NCBI RefSeq assembly: GCF_034720595.1
Contig: NZ_JAYESJ010000001.1
Span: 1,700,001-1,764,000 of the forward strand
Direction: 5' to 3'
DNA from: Rhizobium sp. CC-YZS058
GTDB taxonomy: Bacteria > Pseudomonadota > Alphaproteobacteria > Rhizobiales > Rhizobiaceae
Length of the DNA stretch: 64,000 nucleotides
Numbering within the stretch: position 1 is the first letter of the stretch; the number at the start of each line of letters is the position of its first letter. Below the pieces are notes generated by a model. The model ran no database searches, was not told the DNA's origin, and saw only the letters and a list, made by a program, of their open reading frames with translations. The position numbers and the translations under genes were made by a program. Below are positions 54,805-63,241 of this stretch, piece by piece.

Positions 54805-55164
54805 ATGTTTAATTTTGCTGATGTGAGCGCCAAGAACAAGGAAGCGCTCGACCTGATGATGAAGAACTACGCCACCATCACCAAGGGCTTCCAGGCCATC
54901 GCCGTCGAGGCTGCAGACTATTCGAAGAAATCCTTCGAAGAGAGCATCGCCCATATGCAGTCTCTCGTCGGTCTGCGCAGCGTCGAGCAGGTGGTCGAAG
55001 CGCAGACGGCATTCCTGAAGAGCTCCTATGAGGGCTATGTCGCCGAGGCGACCAAGCTGTCGGAAATGTATGTCGAGCTCGCCAAGGATAGCTACAAGCC
55101 GTTCGAGGCGCCGATCCTGCGCGCGACAACCGCCGTTCCGACCGTGGCTGCCCAGGCCGCCTGA
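54805..55164 (+). CDS. Phasin family protein
   Basis: Protein of 119 residues, entirely helical and without cysteine. It matches the phasin_2 type: FNFADVSAKNKEALDLMMKNYATITKGFQAIAVEAADYSKKSFEESIAHMQSLVG and VVEAQTAFLKSSYEGYVAEATKLSEMY. Phasins coat polyhydroxyalkanoate granules or act as stress chaperones. Start ATG at 54805 has GGAGGGA seven bases upstream. It has its own terminator, and a promoter with tandem motifs suggests dedicated control. Confidence 0.9.
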   Translation: MFNFADVSAKNKEALDLMMKNYATITKGFQAIAVEAADYSKKSFEESIAHMQSLVGLRSVEQVVEAQTAFLKSSYEGYVAEATKLSEMYVELAKDSYKPFEAPILRATTAVPTVAAQAA

Positions 55165-55195
55165 TCGACCTTCCGGCCTTTTCGCCAGCCTTTCG

Positions 55196-55227
55196 AGCCG
55201 GTCGCGTGTCCACGCGGCCGGCTTTTT
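55196..55227 (+). terminator. Intrinsic terminator after the phasin gene
   Basis: 12-bp stem AGCCGGTCGCGT / ACGCGGCCGGCT with one T-G pair and a GTCC loop, followed by TTTT and C. It starts 32 bases after the stop. Confidence 0.9.
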
Positions 55228-55500
55228 CGTGTCGGGCGACCGGGAAGGCGGCGGGACCGGCACGCCGCGGGTAGGCCCGCGGCTCGGCGCGATGCGGCAC
55301 GAGAATTGCTTCGTTTTTCAGCGGGGCTGGCCACCTGTCTGGCATAAGCTTGAAGGATCAAACTTTCATCCAGCCCTGCGAATATGATTGCAGTGACGAC
55401 GAACGGGCTTAAAATCGGGCAAACAGGACACTAGATATTCGTCACGGAATGGTCGCAAACGGCTCGCATCGTTTGCGATCCGATAAAGGAATGAAGACGA
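55228..55500 (+). other. Region upstream of clpS
   Basis: With the phasin terminator this makes 336 bases without a gene. The left part (55228-55330) is GC-rich and featureless. The right part holds the candidate clpS promoter and leader hairpin described separately. The open frames here are not family-like. Confidence 0.4.
55409..55478 (+). promoter_or_regulatory. Candidate clpS-clpA promoter and leader hairpin
   Basis: TTAAAA (55409-55414) and TAGATA (55432-55437) are 17 bases apart, giving a start near 55444. Just inside the predicted leader is a perfect 9-bp inverted repeat TCGCAAACG (55453-55461) and CGTTTGCGA (55470-55478) with an 8-base loop, ending 22 bases before the clpS ATG. It could be an operator or an RNA hairpin influencing access to the ribosome-binding site (AAAGGA, 55485-55490). 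Confidence 0.45.
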
Positions 55501-55851
55501 ATGATCGCTCTGCCGATCCGGATGCAAAAGACGGGCGACGGGAACGGGGGAACCGGCCGCGGCACCTCCGTGATTACCCGCACAAAAGCTCAAACGAAAA
55601 AACCCAGCCTCTATCGCGTTTTGCTGCTGAACGACGACTACACACCGATGGAGTTCGTCATCCATATCCTGGAGCGGTTCTTCCAGAAGGATATCGAGGC
55701 GGCGACCATGATCATGCTGCATGTGCACAATCATGGCGTCGGGGAATGCGGTGTCTTCACCTTCGAAGTCGCCGAAACCAAAGTGACGCAGGTGATGGAC
55801 TTCGCCCGCCAGCACCAGCACCCGCTGCAATGCGTCATGGAAAAGAAATGA
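55501..55851 (+). CDS. clpS: ATP-dependent Clp protease adaptor protein ClpS
   Basis: Adaptor of 116 residues that binds N-degron substrates and delivers them to ClpA. After an unstructured tail of about 30 residues come the conserved [25 protein letters not shown] and [24 protein letters not shown], including the Asn-Asp pair and Met of the N-end-rule pocket. It sits nine bases before clpA, the usual operon. The sequence fits the housekeeping ClpS1 form of alphaproteobacteria. Confidence 0.95.
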   Translation: MIALPIRMQKTGDGNGGTGRGTSVITRTKAQTKKPSLYRVLLLNDDYTPMEFVIHILERFFQKDIEAATMIMLHVHNHGVGECGVFTFEVAETKVTQVMDFARQHQHPLQCVMEKK

Positions 55852-55860
55852 GGAACTGAC

Positions 55861-58356
55861 GTGCCAACATTCTCAACGAGCCTCGAAAAGGCACTGCACC
55901 AGGCTCTCACTCTCGCCAATGAGCGCCACCACGAATATGCGACGCTGGAGCATCTGCTGCTCGCGCTGATCGACGATCAGGATGCAGCCGCGGTCATGGG
56001 CGCCTGCAACGTCAATCTCGACAGCCTGCGCAAGACCGTGTCCGATTATGTCGACAACGAGCTCGGCAATCTGGTCACCGGCTATGACGAGGATTCCAAG
56101 CCGACCGCCGGCTTCCAGCGCGTCATCCAGCGCGCGGTCATCCATGTCCAGTCGTCCGGCCGTGAAGAGGTCACCGGCGCCAATGTGCTCGTTGCCATTT
56201 TCGCCGAACGCGAAAGCCATGCCGCCTATTTCCTGCAGGAACAGGAAATGACGCGCTACGATGCGGTCAACTTCATCTCGCACGGCATCGGCAAGCGCCC
56301 CGGCTCGTCCGAAACCCGCACGCCGCGCGGCGTCGAGGAAACCGATGCCGAGCCGAAGGCCGCGCGCGGCGACCAGGACGACGGCGCCAAGAAGGCGCAG
56401 GACGCCCTGACCGCCTATTGCGTCAACCTCAACGAGAAGGCCAAGGTCGGCAAGATCGATCCGCTGATCGGCCGCCATTCCGAGGTCAACCGCACGATCC
56501 AGGTCCTGTGCCGCCGGTCCAAGAACAACCCGCTCTATGTGGGGGATCCGGGCGTCGGCAAGACGGCGATCGCCGAAGGTCTCGCCAAGCGCATCGTCGA
56601 GAAGAAGGTGCCGGAAGCTCTGCAGGACGCGACGATCTTCTCGCTCGACATGGGGACGCTGCTCGCCGGCACGCGCTATCGCGGTGACTTCGAAGAGCGG
56701 CTGAAGCAGGTCGTCAAGGAGCTGGAAGAGTATCCGGGCGCCGTCTTGTTCATCGACGAGATCCACACGGTGATCGGCGCCGGGGCCACCTCGGGTGGGG
56801 CCATGGACGCCTCGAACCTGTTGAAGCCGGCGCTTTCCTCCGGCGCGATCCGCTGCATCGGTTCGACCACCTACAAGGAATATCGCCAGTTCTTCGAGAA
56901 GGATCGGGCGCTGGTCCGCCGCTTCCAGAAGATCGACGTCAACGAGCCGACCATCGACGATGCGATCGAGATCATGAAGGGGCTCAAGCCTTACTTCGAG
57001 GACTACCACAAGCTGAAATACTCCAACGAGGCGATCAAGTCCGCCGTGGAGCTCTCGGCCCGCTACATCAATGACCGCAAGCTGCCGGACAAGGCGATCG
57101 ATGTGATCGACGAGACCGGTGCGGCCCAGATGCTGCTGCCGCTGGCCAAGCGCCGCAAGCTGATCACCGAGAAGGAGATCGAAGCGACGATCGCCACCAT
57201 GGCCCGGATTCCGCCGAAGACCGTGTCGAAGGACGACGAGACCGTGCTGGCCAATCTCGAGCGTGAGCTTCGCTCGGTCGTCTACGGCCAGGATCTCGCC
57301 ATCGAGGCCCTGTCCTCGGCCATCAAGCTGGCCCGTGCCGGCCTGCGCGAGCCGAACAAGCCGATCGGCTCCTATGTCTTCTCCGGCCCGACCGGCGTCG
57401 GCAAGACGGAAGTGGCCAAGCAGCTGGCAGCCTCGCTCGGCGTGGAGCTTCTGCGGTTCGACATGTCGGAATACATGGAGCGGCATACCGTGTCGCGGCT
57501 GCTCGGCGCTCCTCCCGGCTATGTCGGCTTCGACCAGGGCGGCCTCTTGACCGATGGCGTCGATCAGCATCCGCATTGCGTGCTGCTGCTCGACGAGATC
57601 GAGAAGGCGCATCCGGACCTGTTCAACATCCTGCTGCAGGTCATGGATCATGGCCAGCTGACCGACCACAACGGCAAGAAGATCGACTTCCGCAACGTCA
57701 TCCTGATCATGACGACCAATGCGGGTGCGTCCGACATGGCCAAGGCTGCCATCGGCTTCGGCTCGTCCAAGCGCGAGGGCGAGGATGTGGAGGCGCTGAA
57801 CCGCCTGTTCACGCCGGAATTCCGCAACCGCCTCGATGCGGTGATCCCCTTCGGCTCGCTGCCGACGCCGGTCATCCATCAGGTCGTGCAGAAGTTCGTC
57901 ATGCAGCTGGAAACCCAGCTTTCGGAGCGCAACGTCACCTTCGACCTGCATCCGGACGCGATCGCCTGGCTGTCCGAGAAGGGCTATGATGAAAAGATGG
58001 GCGCCCGTCCGCTGGGCAGGGTCATTCAGGAGCACATCAAGAAGCCGCTCGCCGAAGAGATCCTGTTCGGCAAGCTGAAGAAGGGTGGCGTGGTCAAGGT
58101 CACCGTCGGCGTGAAGGCCGATGGCAAGAAGGGCCTGATCCTCGACTCGGTTCCGGAAACCGAGCGGATCAAGCCCAAGGCCGAGGTTGTCCGCCCGCCG
58201 CGCAAGTCCGCCAAGGCCAAGGCCGAGGACATGGAAGTGGTCGGTGCGGACGAGGGCGGCCGTGGTCGCGGCAAGAAGGCAAAGGCCGAAGAGCCGGCCG
58301 CCGACGAGACTGCGCCGCGCAAGGGCCGCACGGTGCCGAAGGTGCCGCGCAAGTAA
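55861..58356 (+). CDS. clpA: ATP-dependent Clp protease ATP-binding subunit ClpA
   Basis: AAA+ unfoldase of 831 residues. The N domain (1-145) binds ClpS; the first AAA module has Walker A GDPGVGKT (about 228) and Walker B LFIDEIHTVIG; the second has GPTGVGKTE (about 510), LLLDEIEKAHP and the ClpP-docking loop AIGFGSS. The C terminus carries a basic, Lys/Ala-rich tail of about 70 residues (PPRKSAKAKAED onward), absent in the 758-residue E. coli protein. Start codon is GTG with GAGGA upstream. The clpS-clpA pair has a strong terminator. Confidence 0.97.
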   Translation: MPTFSTSLEKALHQALTLANERHHEYATLEHLLLALIDDQDAAAVMGACNVNLDSLRKTVSDYVDNELGNLVTGYDEDSKPTAGFQRVIQRAVIHVQSSGREEVTGANVLVAIFAERESHAAYFLQEQEMTRYDAVNFISHGIGKRPGSSETRTPRGVEETDAEPKAARGDQDDGAKKAQDALTAYCVNLNEKAKVGKIDPLIGRHSEVNRTIQVLCRRSKNNPLYVGDPGVGKTAIAEGLAKRIVEKKVPEALQDATIFSLDMGTLLAGTRYRGDFEERLKQVVKELEEYPGAVLFIDEIHTVIGAGATSGGAMDASNLLKPALSSGAIRCIGSTTYKEYRQFFEKDRALVRRFQKIDVNEPTIDDAIEIMKGLKPYFEDYHKLKYSNEAIKSAVELSARYINDRKLPDKAIDVIDETGAAQMLLPLAKRRKLITEKEIEATIATMARIPPKTVSKDDETVLANLERELRSVVYGQDLAIEALSSAIKLARAGLREPNKPIGSYVFSGPTGVGKTEVAKQLAASLGVELLRFDMSEYMERHTVSRLLGAPPGYVGFDQGGLLTDGVDQHPHCVLLLDEIEKAHPDLFNILLQVMDHGQLTDHNGKKIDFRNVILIMTTNAGASDMAKAAIGFGSSKREGEDVEALNRLFTPEFRNRLDAVIPFGSLPTPVIHQVVQKFVMQLETQLSERNVTFDLHPDAIAWLSEKGYDEKMGARPLGRVIQEHIKKPLAEEILFGKLKKGGVVKVTVGVKADGKKGLILDSVPETERIKPKAEVVRPPRKSAKAKAEDMEVVGADEGGRGRGKKAKAEEPAADETAPRKGRTVPKVPRK

Positions 58357-58381
58357 CGGGCCTGTGCTCCGAAGACGGATG

Positions 58382-58409
58382 AGAATGCCGGGCGAAAGCC
58401 CGGCATTCT
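58382..58409 (+). terminator. Intrinsic terminator after clpA
   Basis: Perfect 12-bp stem AGAATGCCGGGC / GCCCGGCATTCT with a GAAA tetraloop, followed by GCGTTTTGG, 25 bases after the clpA stop. Confidence 0.9.
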
Positions 58410-58523
58410 GCGTTTTGGTCAAGAGCGGCGAGAGCGTGCGCGGGTGCGGCGGCGCGCGATTGCATGGAGTGATGCCGAGAAAGCACGATTGCCCGACTTG
58501 ACCCCGACAGGCGCGCGCGGCAT

Positions 58524-59369
58524 GTGCCGGAAGATGGGCCTCGACAAGGGCCGGTGCAGGCGGAACGGTCGGGGCAGGCAAAGGTGCAGGATACAAGCGG
58601 GCAAGCAGCGGATCCGGGCTCGAAGAGGCGCTGGTTCCTCAAGGGCATGGCCGGTCTGGCCAGTCTGCCGGCGCTGATCCTCTGCATTTCCTTCGTCGGC
58701 TTCACAGCCTTCGCGCAGCAATCGGGCATCCCGGTCGATCAGGCGGTGTTCATGACGGGTATCGTCTGGGCGCTGCCGGCCAAGCTCATCCTCGTCAATT
58801 CCATCTCGACCGGTGCCAGCCTGCTCACCGCCTTCCTGGCGGTGACGCTGTCCTCGATCCGCATGATGCCGATGGTTGCGGCTCTGGTGCCGGAACTGAA
58901 GGGTCCGCGAACCCGTACCCTGCCGCTGCTCCTCGTCTCCCATCTGGTTGCGGTGACCGCCTGGGTCATGGCGATGGAACGGGTGCCGCATGTGCCGCGC
59001 GAACGCCGCGTGATCTATTTCGCCGGGCTCGGCGTGGCGCTGACCGGCAGCTGCATGCTCATCGTCGGCCTGCTCTATGATTCGGTGGCCGAGTTCCCCC
59101 CGCTCGTCGCGGGCAGCCTGTTTTTCCTGACGCCTGTCTATTTCCTGGCCTCGATCTGGAGCTCCGGCAAGCAGCGCGTCATTCACGTCGCGCTCGTCAC
59201 CGGCCTGCTCCTGGGGCCACTCTGCACGCTGCTGGCGCCGGAGTTCGACCTGCTGATTGCCGGGATCGGCGGCGGCACGCTGGCCTGGGCGCTGGACTAT
59301 GCCTACCGCCGACACCGGGGATCGGTGTCGGAGACGGAAGCGGCGGTCGCAGGCGAGGAGGGACCATGA
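58524..59369 (+). CDS. azlC: AzlC family branched-chain amino acid exporter subunit
   Basis: Up to 281 residues; GTG at 58524 is the longest start, while GTG at 58584 would remove 20 unconserved residues and may be the true one. Several hydrophobic segments follow a basic tail (SKRRWFLKG). The motifs GIPVDQAVFMTGIVWALPAKLILVNSI and the later SSIRMMPMVAALVPELKG are those of AzlC, the large subunit of a branched-chain amino acid exporter. It overlaps azlD by four bases. Confidence 0.85.
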   Translation: MPEDGPRQGPVQAERSGQAKVQDTSGQAADPGSKRRWFLKGMAGLASLPALILCISFVGFTAFAQQSGIPVDQAVFMTGIVWALPAKLILVNSISTGASLLTAFLAVTLSSIRMMPMVAALVPELKGPRTRTLPLLLVSHLVAVTAWVMAMERVPHVPRERRVIYFAGLGVALTGSCMLIVGLLYDSVAEFPPLVAGSLFFLTPVYFLASIWSSGKQRVIHVALVTGLLLGPLCTLLAPEFDLLIAGIGGGTLAWALDYAYRRHRGSVSETEAAVAGEEGP

Positions 59370-59710
59370 CCTGGACGCCGGATCTCTGGGGCTATCTCTT
59401 CATCGCGCTTGCCGGCTTCCTCGCCACGGACCTCTGGCGCTGGCTCGGCGTGCTCGCCGGCCGGCGTCTGCGCGACGATTCGGAGATGCTGCAATGGGTG
59501 CGCGGCGTGGCAACGGCGCTGGTCGCGGCGGTCGTGTCCAAGCTCATCGTCTTTCCGACCGGCGTCCTCGAACATTCGCCTCTCTGGCTGCGGGTCGGGT
59601 CGATCCTGTTCGGGGCACTGGTGTTCTTTGCAACCCGCCAGACACCGGCCGCCGGCATCGCCGCCGCGATTGCCTTCCTCGCGAGCGGTCTCTGGTGGCT
59701 CGGTTTCTGA
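59366..59710 (+). CDS. azlD: AzlD family transporter small subunit
   Basis: Membrane protein of 114 residues with about four helices, the normal size for AzlD, the partner of AzlC. Its hydrophobic pattern and the segment FLATDLWRWLGVLAGRRLRDDSEMLQWVRGVATALVAAVVSKLIVFPTG fit the family. The start overlaps the azlC stop (ATGA), so the two subunits are translationally coupled. Confidence 0.85.
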   Translation: MTWTPDLWGYLFIALAGFLATDLWRWLGVLAGRRLRDDSEMLQWVRGVATALVAAVVSKLIVFPTGVLEHSPLWLRVGSILFGALVFFATRQTPAAGIAAAIAFLASGLWWLGF

Positions 59711-59831
59711 CGGCGTTTTCGTTTCGCGCGGTCTTCCCGCATGGCTCGCGTCGTCCGCCGGTTGTGTGTCGGACAATGGACACGAAGCAGCTATAGTCCG
59801 GGCCGACTGTCCATTCACCTGGAGACCGACC

Positions 59832-60758
59832 ATGCCGATCCTCCGCCGCAGCTTCGGCTGGGTCCTCCTGCTCTTCGCCGCGCTCTTGCTCGTCTGGTCG
59901 AACCCGCTCGCGGAATCGGCGGCCGGTTTCAACCGCGAGGTGACCGTCGGCAGCACGGCTCTCTATGGGACCCTGCGGGTGATGAATTCGGTGATGAGCG
60001 TTGCCAAGGATGCCGATGTGACCGGCGGGGTGGGCGTTGCCTCGGTCACGGCCAGCCCCGGCCAGCTTCTCCAGCCGGTCACCAACACGATCGACCGCAT
60101 GGCCGAGCTTCTGTTCTGGCTGGCGATCCTCTCCGGCGTGCTGGCGGCCCTGTTCCTGCCGGTGGCGCAGGTGGCCTCGGCGGGGTTGGTCGTCGGCGCG
60201 GTCGTTGGAACCGGGCTGGCGCTCGCCGGACGCAGCCTTCCGCCGCGCGCGCAGCAACTGGGGCGGGCGGCGATGATCCTCTGCCTGTTCGGCGCGGTGC
60301 TGCTGCCGGGCGCCTATGCGCTCGCCTTTGCGGCCGGCGACCGGATGACGGATCAGGCCTGGAGCAGCGCGACCGCCGTCTTCGACCGCCTCCGCGGCAC
60401 CTATGACGACGCCGCCTGGGCCGCCGAGATCGCACCGGGGAGGTCGGCGATGCCGGCGGCACCCGCCGAGCCCGCACCAGTGGACGAGGAACAGAGCGTC
60501 TTCGGGCGGATCGGCTCGGCCCTGACCAGTTCGGGGCAGGCGCTGACCGGCACGGTCACCGCGGCCTCCGACGTGGTCGACATGCTGGCGGAAGGAATGA
60601 TCTCGCGGGCGCGAATCGTCTCGGATGGCGTGGCGATCTCCGGAGAGCTCTTCTCCGCCTCCATCGCCATCGCCGTGTCCTATCTGATCCGGATCCTGGT
60701 CCTGCCGGTCATGATCCTGGCCGCCGCGCTCATTCTCCTTCGCGCGGCGCTGCGCTGA
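59832..60758 (+). CDS. Hypothetical membrane protein
   Basis: Protein of 308 residues that I do not recognise. It has a signal anchor or first helix (about 5-24), a periplasmic-like segment (about 25-85), three closely spaced helices (about 90-160), a soluble Pro/Ala- and Asp/Glu-containing region (about 180-270), and a C-terminal hydrophobic segment (about 275-305). The start at 59832 is supported by GGAG eight bases upstream. No catalytic motif is visible. It follows azlD by 121 bases and its stop codon abuts that of the convergent HIT gene. Confidence 0.75.
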   Translation: MPILRRSFGWVLLLFAALLLVWSNPLAESAAGFNREVTVGSTALYGTLRVMNSVMSVAKDADVTGGVGVASVTASPGQLLQPVTNTIDRMAELLFWLAILSGVLAALFLPVAQVASAGLVVGAVVGTGLALAGRSLPPRAQQLGRAAMILCLFGAVLLPGAYALAFAAGDRMTDQAWSSATAVFDRLRGTYDDAAWAAEIAPGRSAMPAAPAEPAPVDEEQSVFGRIGSALTSSGQALTGTVTAASDVVDMLAEGMISRARIVSDGVAISGELFSASIAIAVSYLIRILVLPVMILAAALILLRAALR

Positions 60759-61196
60759 TCATGCGGCGGTGCTGCCCAATGCCGCCCGGAGCTTGGCCGC
60801 ATGCGCCGCCAGAACCTCAGCATCGGCCATGCCGCCTGCGTGAGGACGCAGGCCCGCCCCCTCCTTGCGGGGAATGACATGGACATGCAGGTGGAAGATC
60901 GACTGACCGGCCGGCGCCTCGTTGAACTGGGTGACGACCACGCCATCGGCCTCGAAGGCCTGCTTGGCGGCAATGGCGATCGTCTGCACGGCGGAAAAGA
61001 GGGCGGGCAGGGTGGCCGGATCGGCATCGAGCAGATTGCGCGAGGCCGCCTTCGGCACCACCAGCGTATGCCCGTCGGCCTGGGGCATGATGTCCATGAA
61101 GGCGATCACGGCCTCGTCCTCGTAGACCTTGTGGCAGGGGATCTCGCCACGCAGGATCTTGGCGAGAATATTGCTGTCGTCATAGGCGTCGGTCAT
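60759..61196 (-). CDS. HIT family protein
   Basis: Protein of 145 residues in the histidine-triad superfamily, with NILAKILRGEIPCHKVYEDEAVIAFMDIMPQADGHTLVVPK at the N terminus and the triad QSIFHLHVHVIPR. Members hydrolyse nucleoside phosphoramidates or dinucleotides (Hint type). It overlaps the upstream acyltransferase gene by four bases on the minus strand. Confidence 0.94.
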   Translation of the reverse strand: MTDAYDDSNILAKILRGEIPCHKVYEDEAVIAFMDIMPQADGHTLVVPKAASRNLLDADPATLPALFSAVQTIAIAAKQAFEADGVVVTQFNEAPAGQSIFHLHVHVIPRKEGAGLRPHAGGMADAEVLAAHAAKLRAALGSTAA

Positions 61197-62470
61197 GCGT
61201 CGTCGTCCTCGGTCTGCGGCCGGCGCGGCCGGCTCTGATGGTCGCTGTCGAGCGCCTCTGCATCGGTGCGCTCGCCCTTGCGGAAGGGGCTCATTTCGGT
61301 GAGCAGGTCGCCCATGGCCTCCACCTCGCGCCGTTCCTGCTCCAGATAATCGGCCACCGCCCGCTTCAGGCCCGGATGGGTGAAGGCATGAACGGAGTGG
61401 GTAGTGCTCGGCAGATAGCCGCGGGCGAGCTTGTGTTCGCCCTGTGCGCCCGCCTCGACCCGACGCAAGCCCTTGGCGATCGCGAAATCGATCGCCTGGT
61501 GGTAGCAGACCTCGAAATGCAGGAAGGGGTGGTCTTCGATCGCGCCCCAGTGCCGGCCGTAGAGCGTATCGCCACCGATGAAATTGATCGCGCCGGCAAT
61601 GTAGCGCCCGTCACGCTTGGCCATGACCAGGAGGATGTCCCCGGCCATCCGCTCGCCGATCAGCGAATAGAATGTGCGGGTGAGGTAGGGGCGGCCCCAT
61701 TTGCGGCTGCCGGTGTCCATGTAGAAGCGGAAGAACTGGTCCCAGATCTCTTCCGTCAGATCGCTGCCGGTCAGCCAGTCGATGGTGATGCCGTTTTCCG
61801 TGGCTGCCCGCCGCTCCTTCTTCAGCGCCTTGCGCTTGCGGGAGGCGAGGGTCGCCAGGAAATCGTCATGCGACCCATAGCCGTCATTGGTGAAGTGGAA
61901 CTGCTGGTCGGTGCGGTGCAGATAATCGGCTGCCGTGAAGACCGTCACTTCGTCTTCCGGCACGAAGGTGACGTGGGCGGAGGAAACGCCGTGCCGCTCG
62001 GCCAGCGTTCGCAGCCCTTCGGCGAGCGCAGCCTGCACAGCGTCGCGCGACAGCGAGCCATCGGCGGTCATTAGGCGGGGGCCGGTGGCGGGTGTAAAGG
62101 GGACGGAGCATTGCAATTTCGGGTAATAATGGCCGCCGGCCCGCTCCAGCGCATTGGCCCAACCGTGGTCGAAGACATATTCGCCCTGGCTGTGGTTCTT
62201 CAGATAGCAGATCAGCGCGCCGGCAAGCTGGCCGTCGCTGCCATGCAGAAGAAGATGCTGGCCGAGCCAGCCGGTTTTGGCCGTCGCCGAACCGGACTCC
62301 TCGAGCGAGGAAAGATAGGCATGCGAAACGAACGGGTTGTAGGTCCCCTCCGCCTGGTCGCGCGCGGCGCCGGTCAGCCGGCTCCAGGCCGCCTTGTCGA
62401 TGGCGCTGAACGAGGTCTCGATGCGGATCTCCACCCTATCGGCGGCTCGGTCCCTGTCGCTGCGCGTCAT
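61193..62470 (-). CDS. GNAT-like acyltransferase (COG3146, peptidoglycan-recognition-like)
   Basis: Protein of 425 residues with a GNAT-type acyltransferase fold, assigned to COG3146: NPFVSHAYLSSLEESGSA, the FTPATGPRL region, the central KRKALKKERRAA and the later GDTLYGRHWGAIEDHPFLHFEVCYHQAIDFAIAKGLRRVEAGAQGEHKLARGYLP. The last segment is highly conserved and related to Fem-type aminoacyltransferases. The substrate is unknown. It is the first gene of a two-gene unit with the HIT protein. Confidence 0.85.
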   Translation of the reverse strand: MTRSDRDRAADRVEIRIETSFSAIDKAAWSRLTGAARDQAEGTYNPFVSHAYLSSLEESGSATAKTGWLGQHLLLHGSDGQLAGALICYLKNHSQGEYVFDHGWANALERAGGHYYPKLQCSVPFTPATGPRLMTADGSLSRDAVQAALAEGLRTLAERHGVSSAHVTFVPEDEVTVFTAADYLHRTDQQFHFTNDGYGSHDDFLATLASRKRKALKKERRAATENGITIDWLTGSDLTEEIWDQFFRFYMDTGSRKWGRPYLTRTFYSLIGERMAGDILLVMAKRDGRYIAGAINFIGGDTLYGRHWGAIEDHPFLHFEVCYHQAIDFAIAKGLRRVEAGAQGEHKLARGYLPSTTHSVHAFTHPGLKRAVADYLEQERREVEAMGDLLTEMSPFRKGERTDAEALDSDHQSRPRRPQTEDDDA

Positions 62471-62502
62471 GCTCGTGCCCTCATCTGTTCCGCCGGACCC
62501 TG

Positions 62503-63228
62503 TCAGGCAATGGCCCGGCCCGCCGGCACGAACCCCTCGAAGGTGATCTGGTCGGCCTCCGCATAGCTATGGGCCTCCGCCTCCGCATCCCGGACCGTCC
62601 AGGTGAGGATCGCGCACCCCTTCGCCCGCTGGGCCGTGATGAAGGGGTTCGGCAAATGGCCGTAGTAATAGGAGATGAAATCGAGACCCAGCGACATGGC
62701 GTCAGCATGAAGAGCGAGATCCTCCGGACGTGCGCCTTCGGCGGTCAGCCCGATGGGCAACGTCGTCTCCAGCGCCTTCAGGTCTTTCAAGAGCCAATGA
62801 TCGAAGCTCATCAGCGCCACAGGACCGGCATAGCCTTCGAGACCGTCCAGGACCGCTTCGGCAAAGCCCTCGTCGTCGCCCTGCCGGCCCTTCAGTTCGA
62901 TTACCAGCGGCACGCGTCCCTTGACCAGGCGCAGAAGCTGCGACAGCGTCGGCACGCGGTCGCTGGTGCCGCCGATCGAGAAGAGGCCGAGTTCGCCGGC
63001 CGTCTTCGCCCGCACGTCGCCCTCGACCCCGCAGAGCCGGTGCATGTCGCCGTCATGGAAGACAACCGGCACGCTGTCGGCCGTGTATTGCAGGTCGCAT
63101 TCGATGGCGTAGCCTGCGGAGATGGCGCGCTCGAAGGCCGAGAGGGTGTTCTCCCAGACCGTCTTGTTCATGTCGTGATAGCCGCGATGGGCGATCGGCT
63201 GGGCTGTGAGCCAGGACAGGTCGGTCAT
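62503..63228 (-). CDS. Glycerophosphodiester phosphodiesterase family protein
   Basis: Protein of 241 residues with the GDPD signature: IAHRGYHDMNKTVWENTLSAFERAISAGYAIECDLQYTADSVPVVFHDGDMHRLCG supplies the catalytic histidines and metal-binding Glu and Asp. There is no signal peptide, so it should act in the cytoplasm, cleaving glycerophosphodiesters to glycerol 3-phosphate and alcohol. It lies 13 bases downstream of the RidA-like gene and 32 bases upstream of the acyltransferase gene, so all four minus-strand genes may be one operon. Confidence 0.93.
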   Translation of the reverse strand: MTDLSWLTAQPIAHRGYHDMNKTVWENTLSAFERAISAGYAIECDLQYTADSVPVVFHDGDMHRLCGVEGDVRAKTAGELGLFSIGGTSDRVPTLSQLLRLVKGRVPLVIELKGRQGDDEGFAEAVLDGLEGYAGPVALMSFDHWLLKDLKALETTLPIGLTAEGARPEDLALHADAMSLGLDFISYYYGHLPNPFITAQRAKGCAILTWTVRDAEAEAHSYAEADQITFEGFVPAGRAIA

Positions 63229-63241
63229 CTGCGCGAGGGCC

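Noticed and set aside
55873..58596. 907-residue open frame on the minus strand opposite clpA
   Set aside because: Long antisense frames are expected opposite GC-rich genes with strong third-position bias; composition is Arg/His/Leu-rich with no family motif, while clpA is certain.
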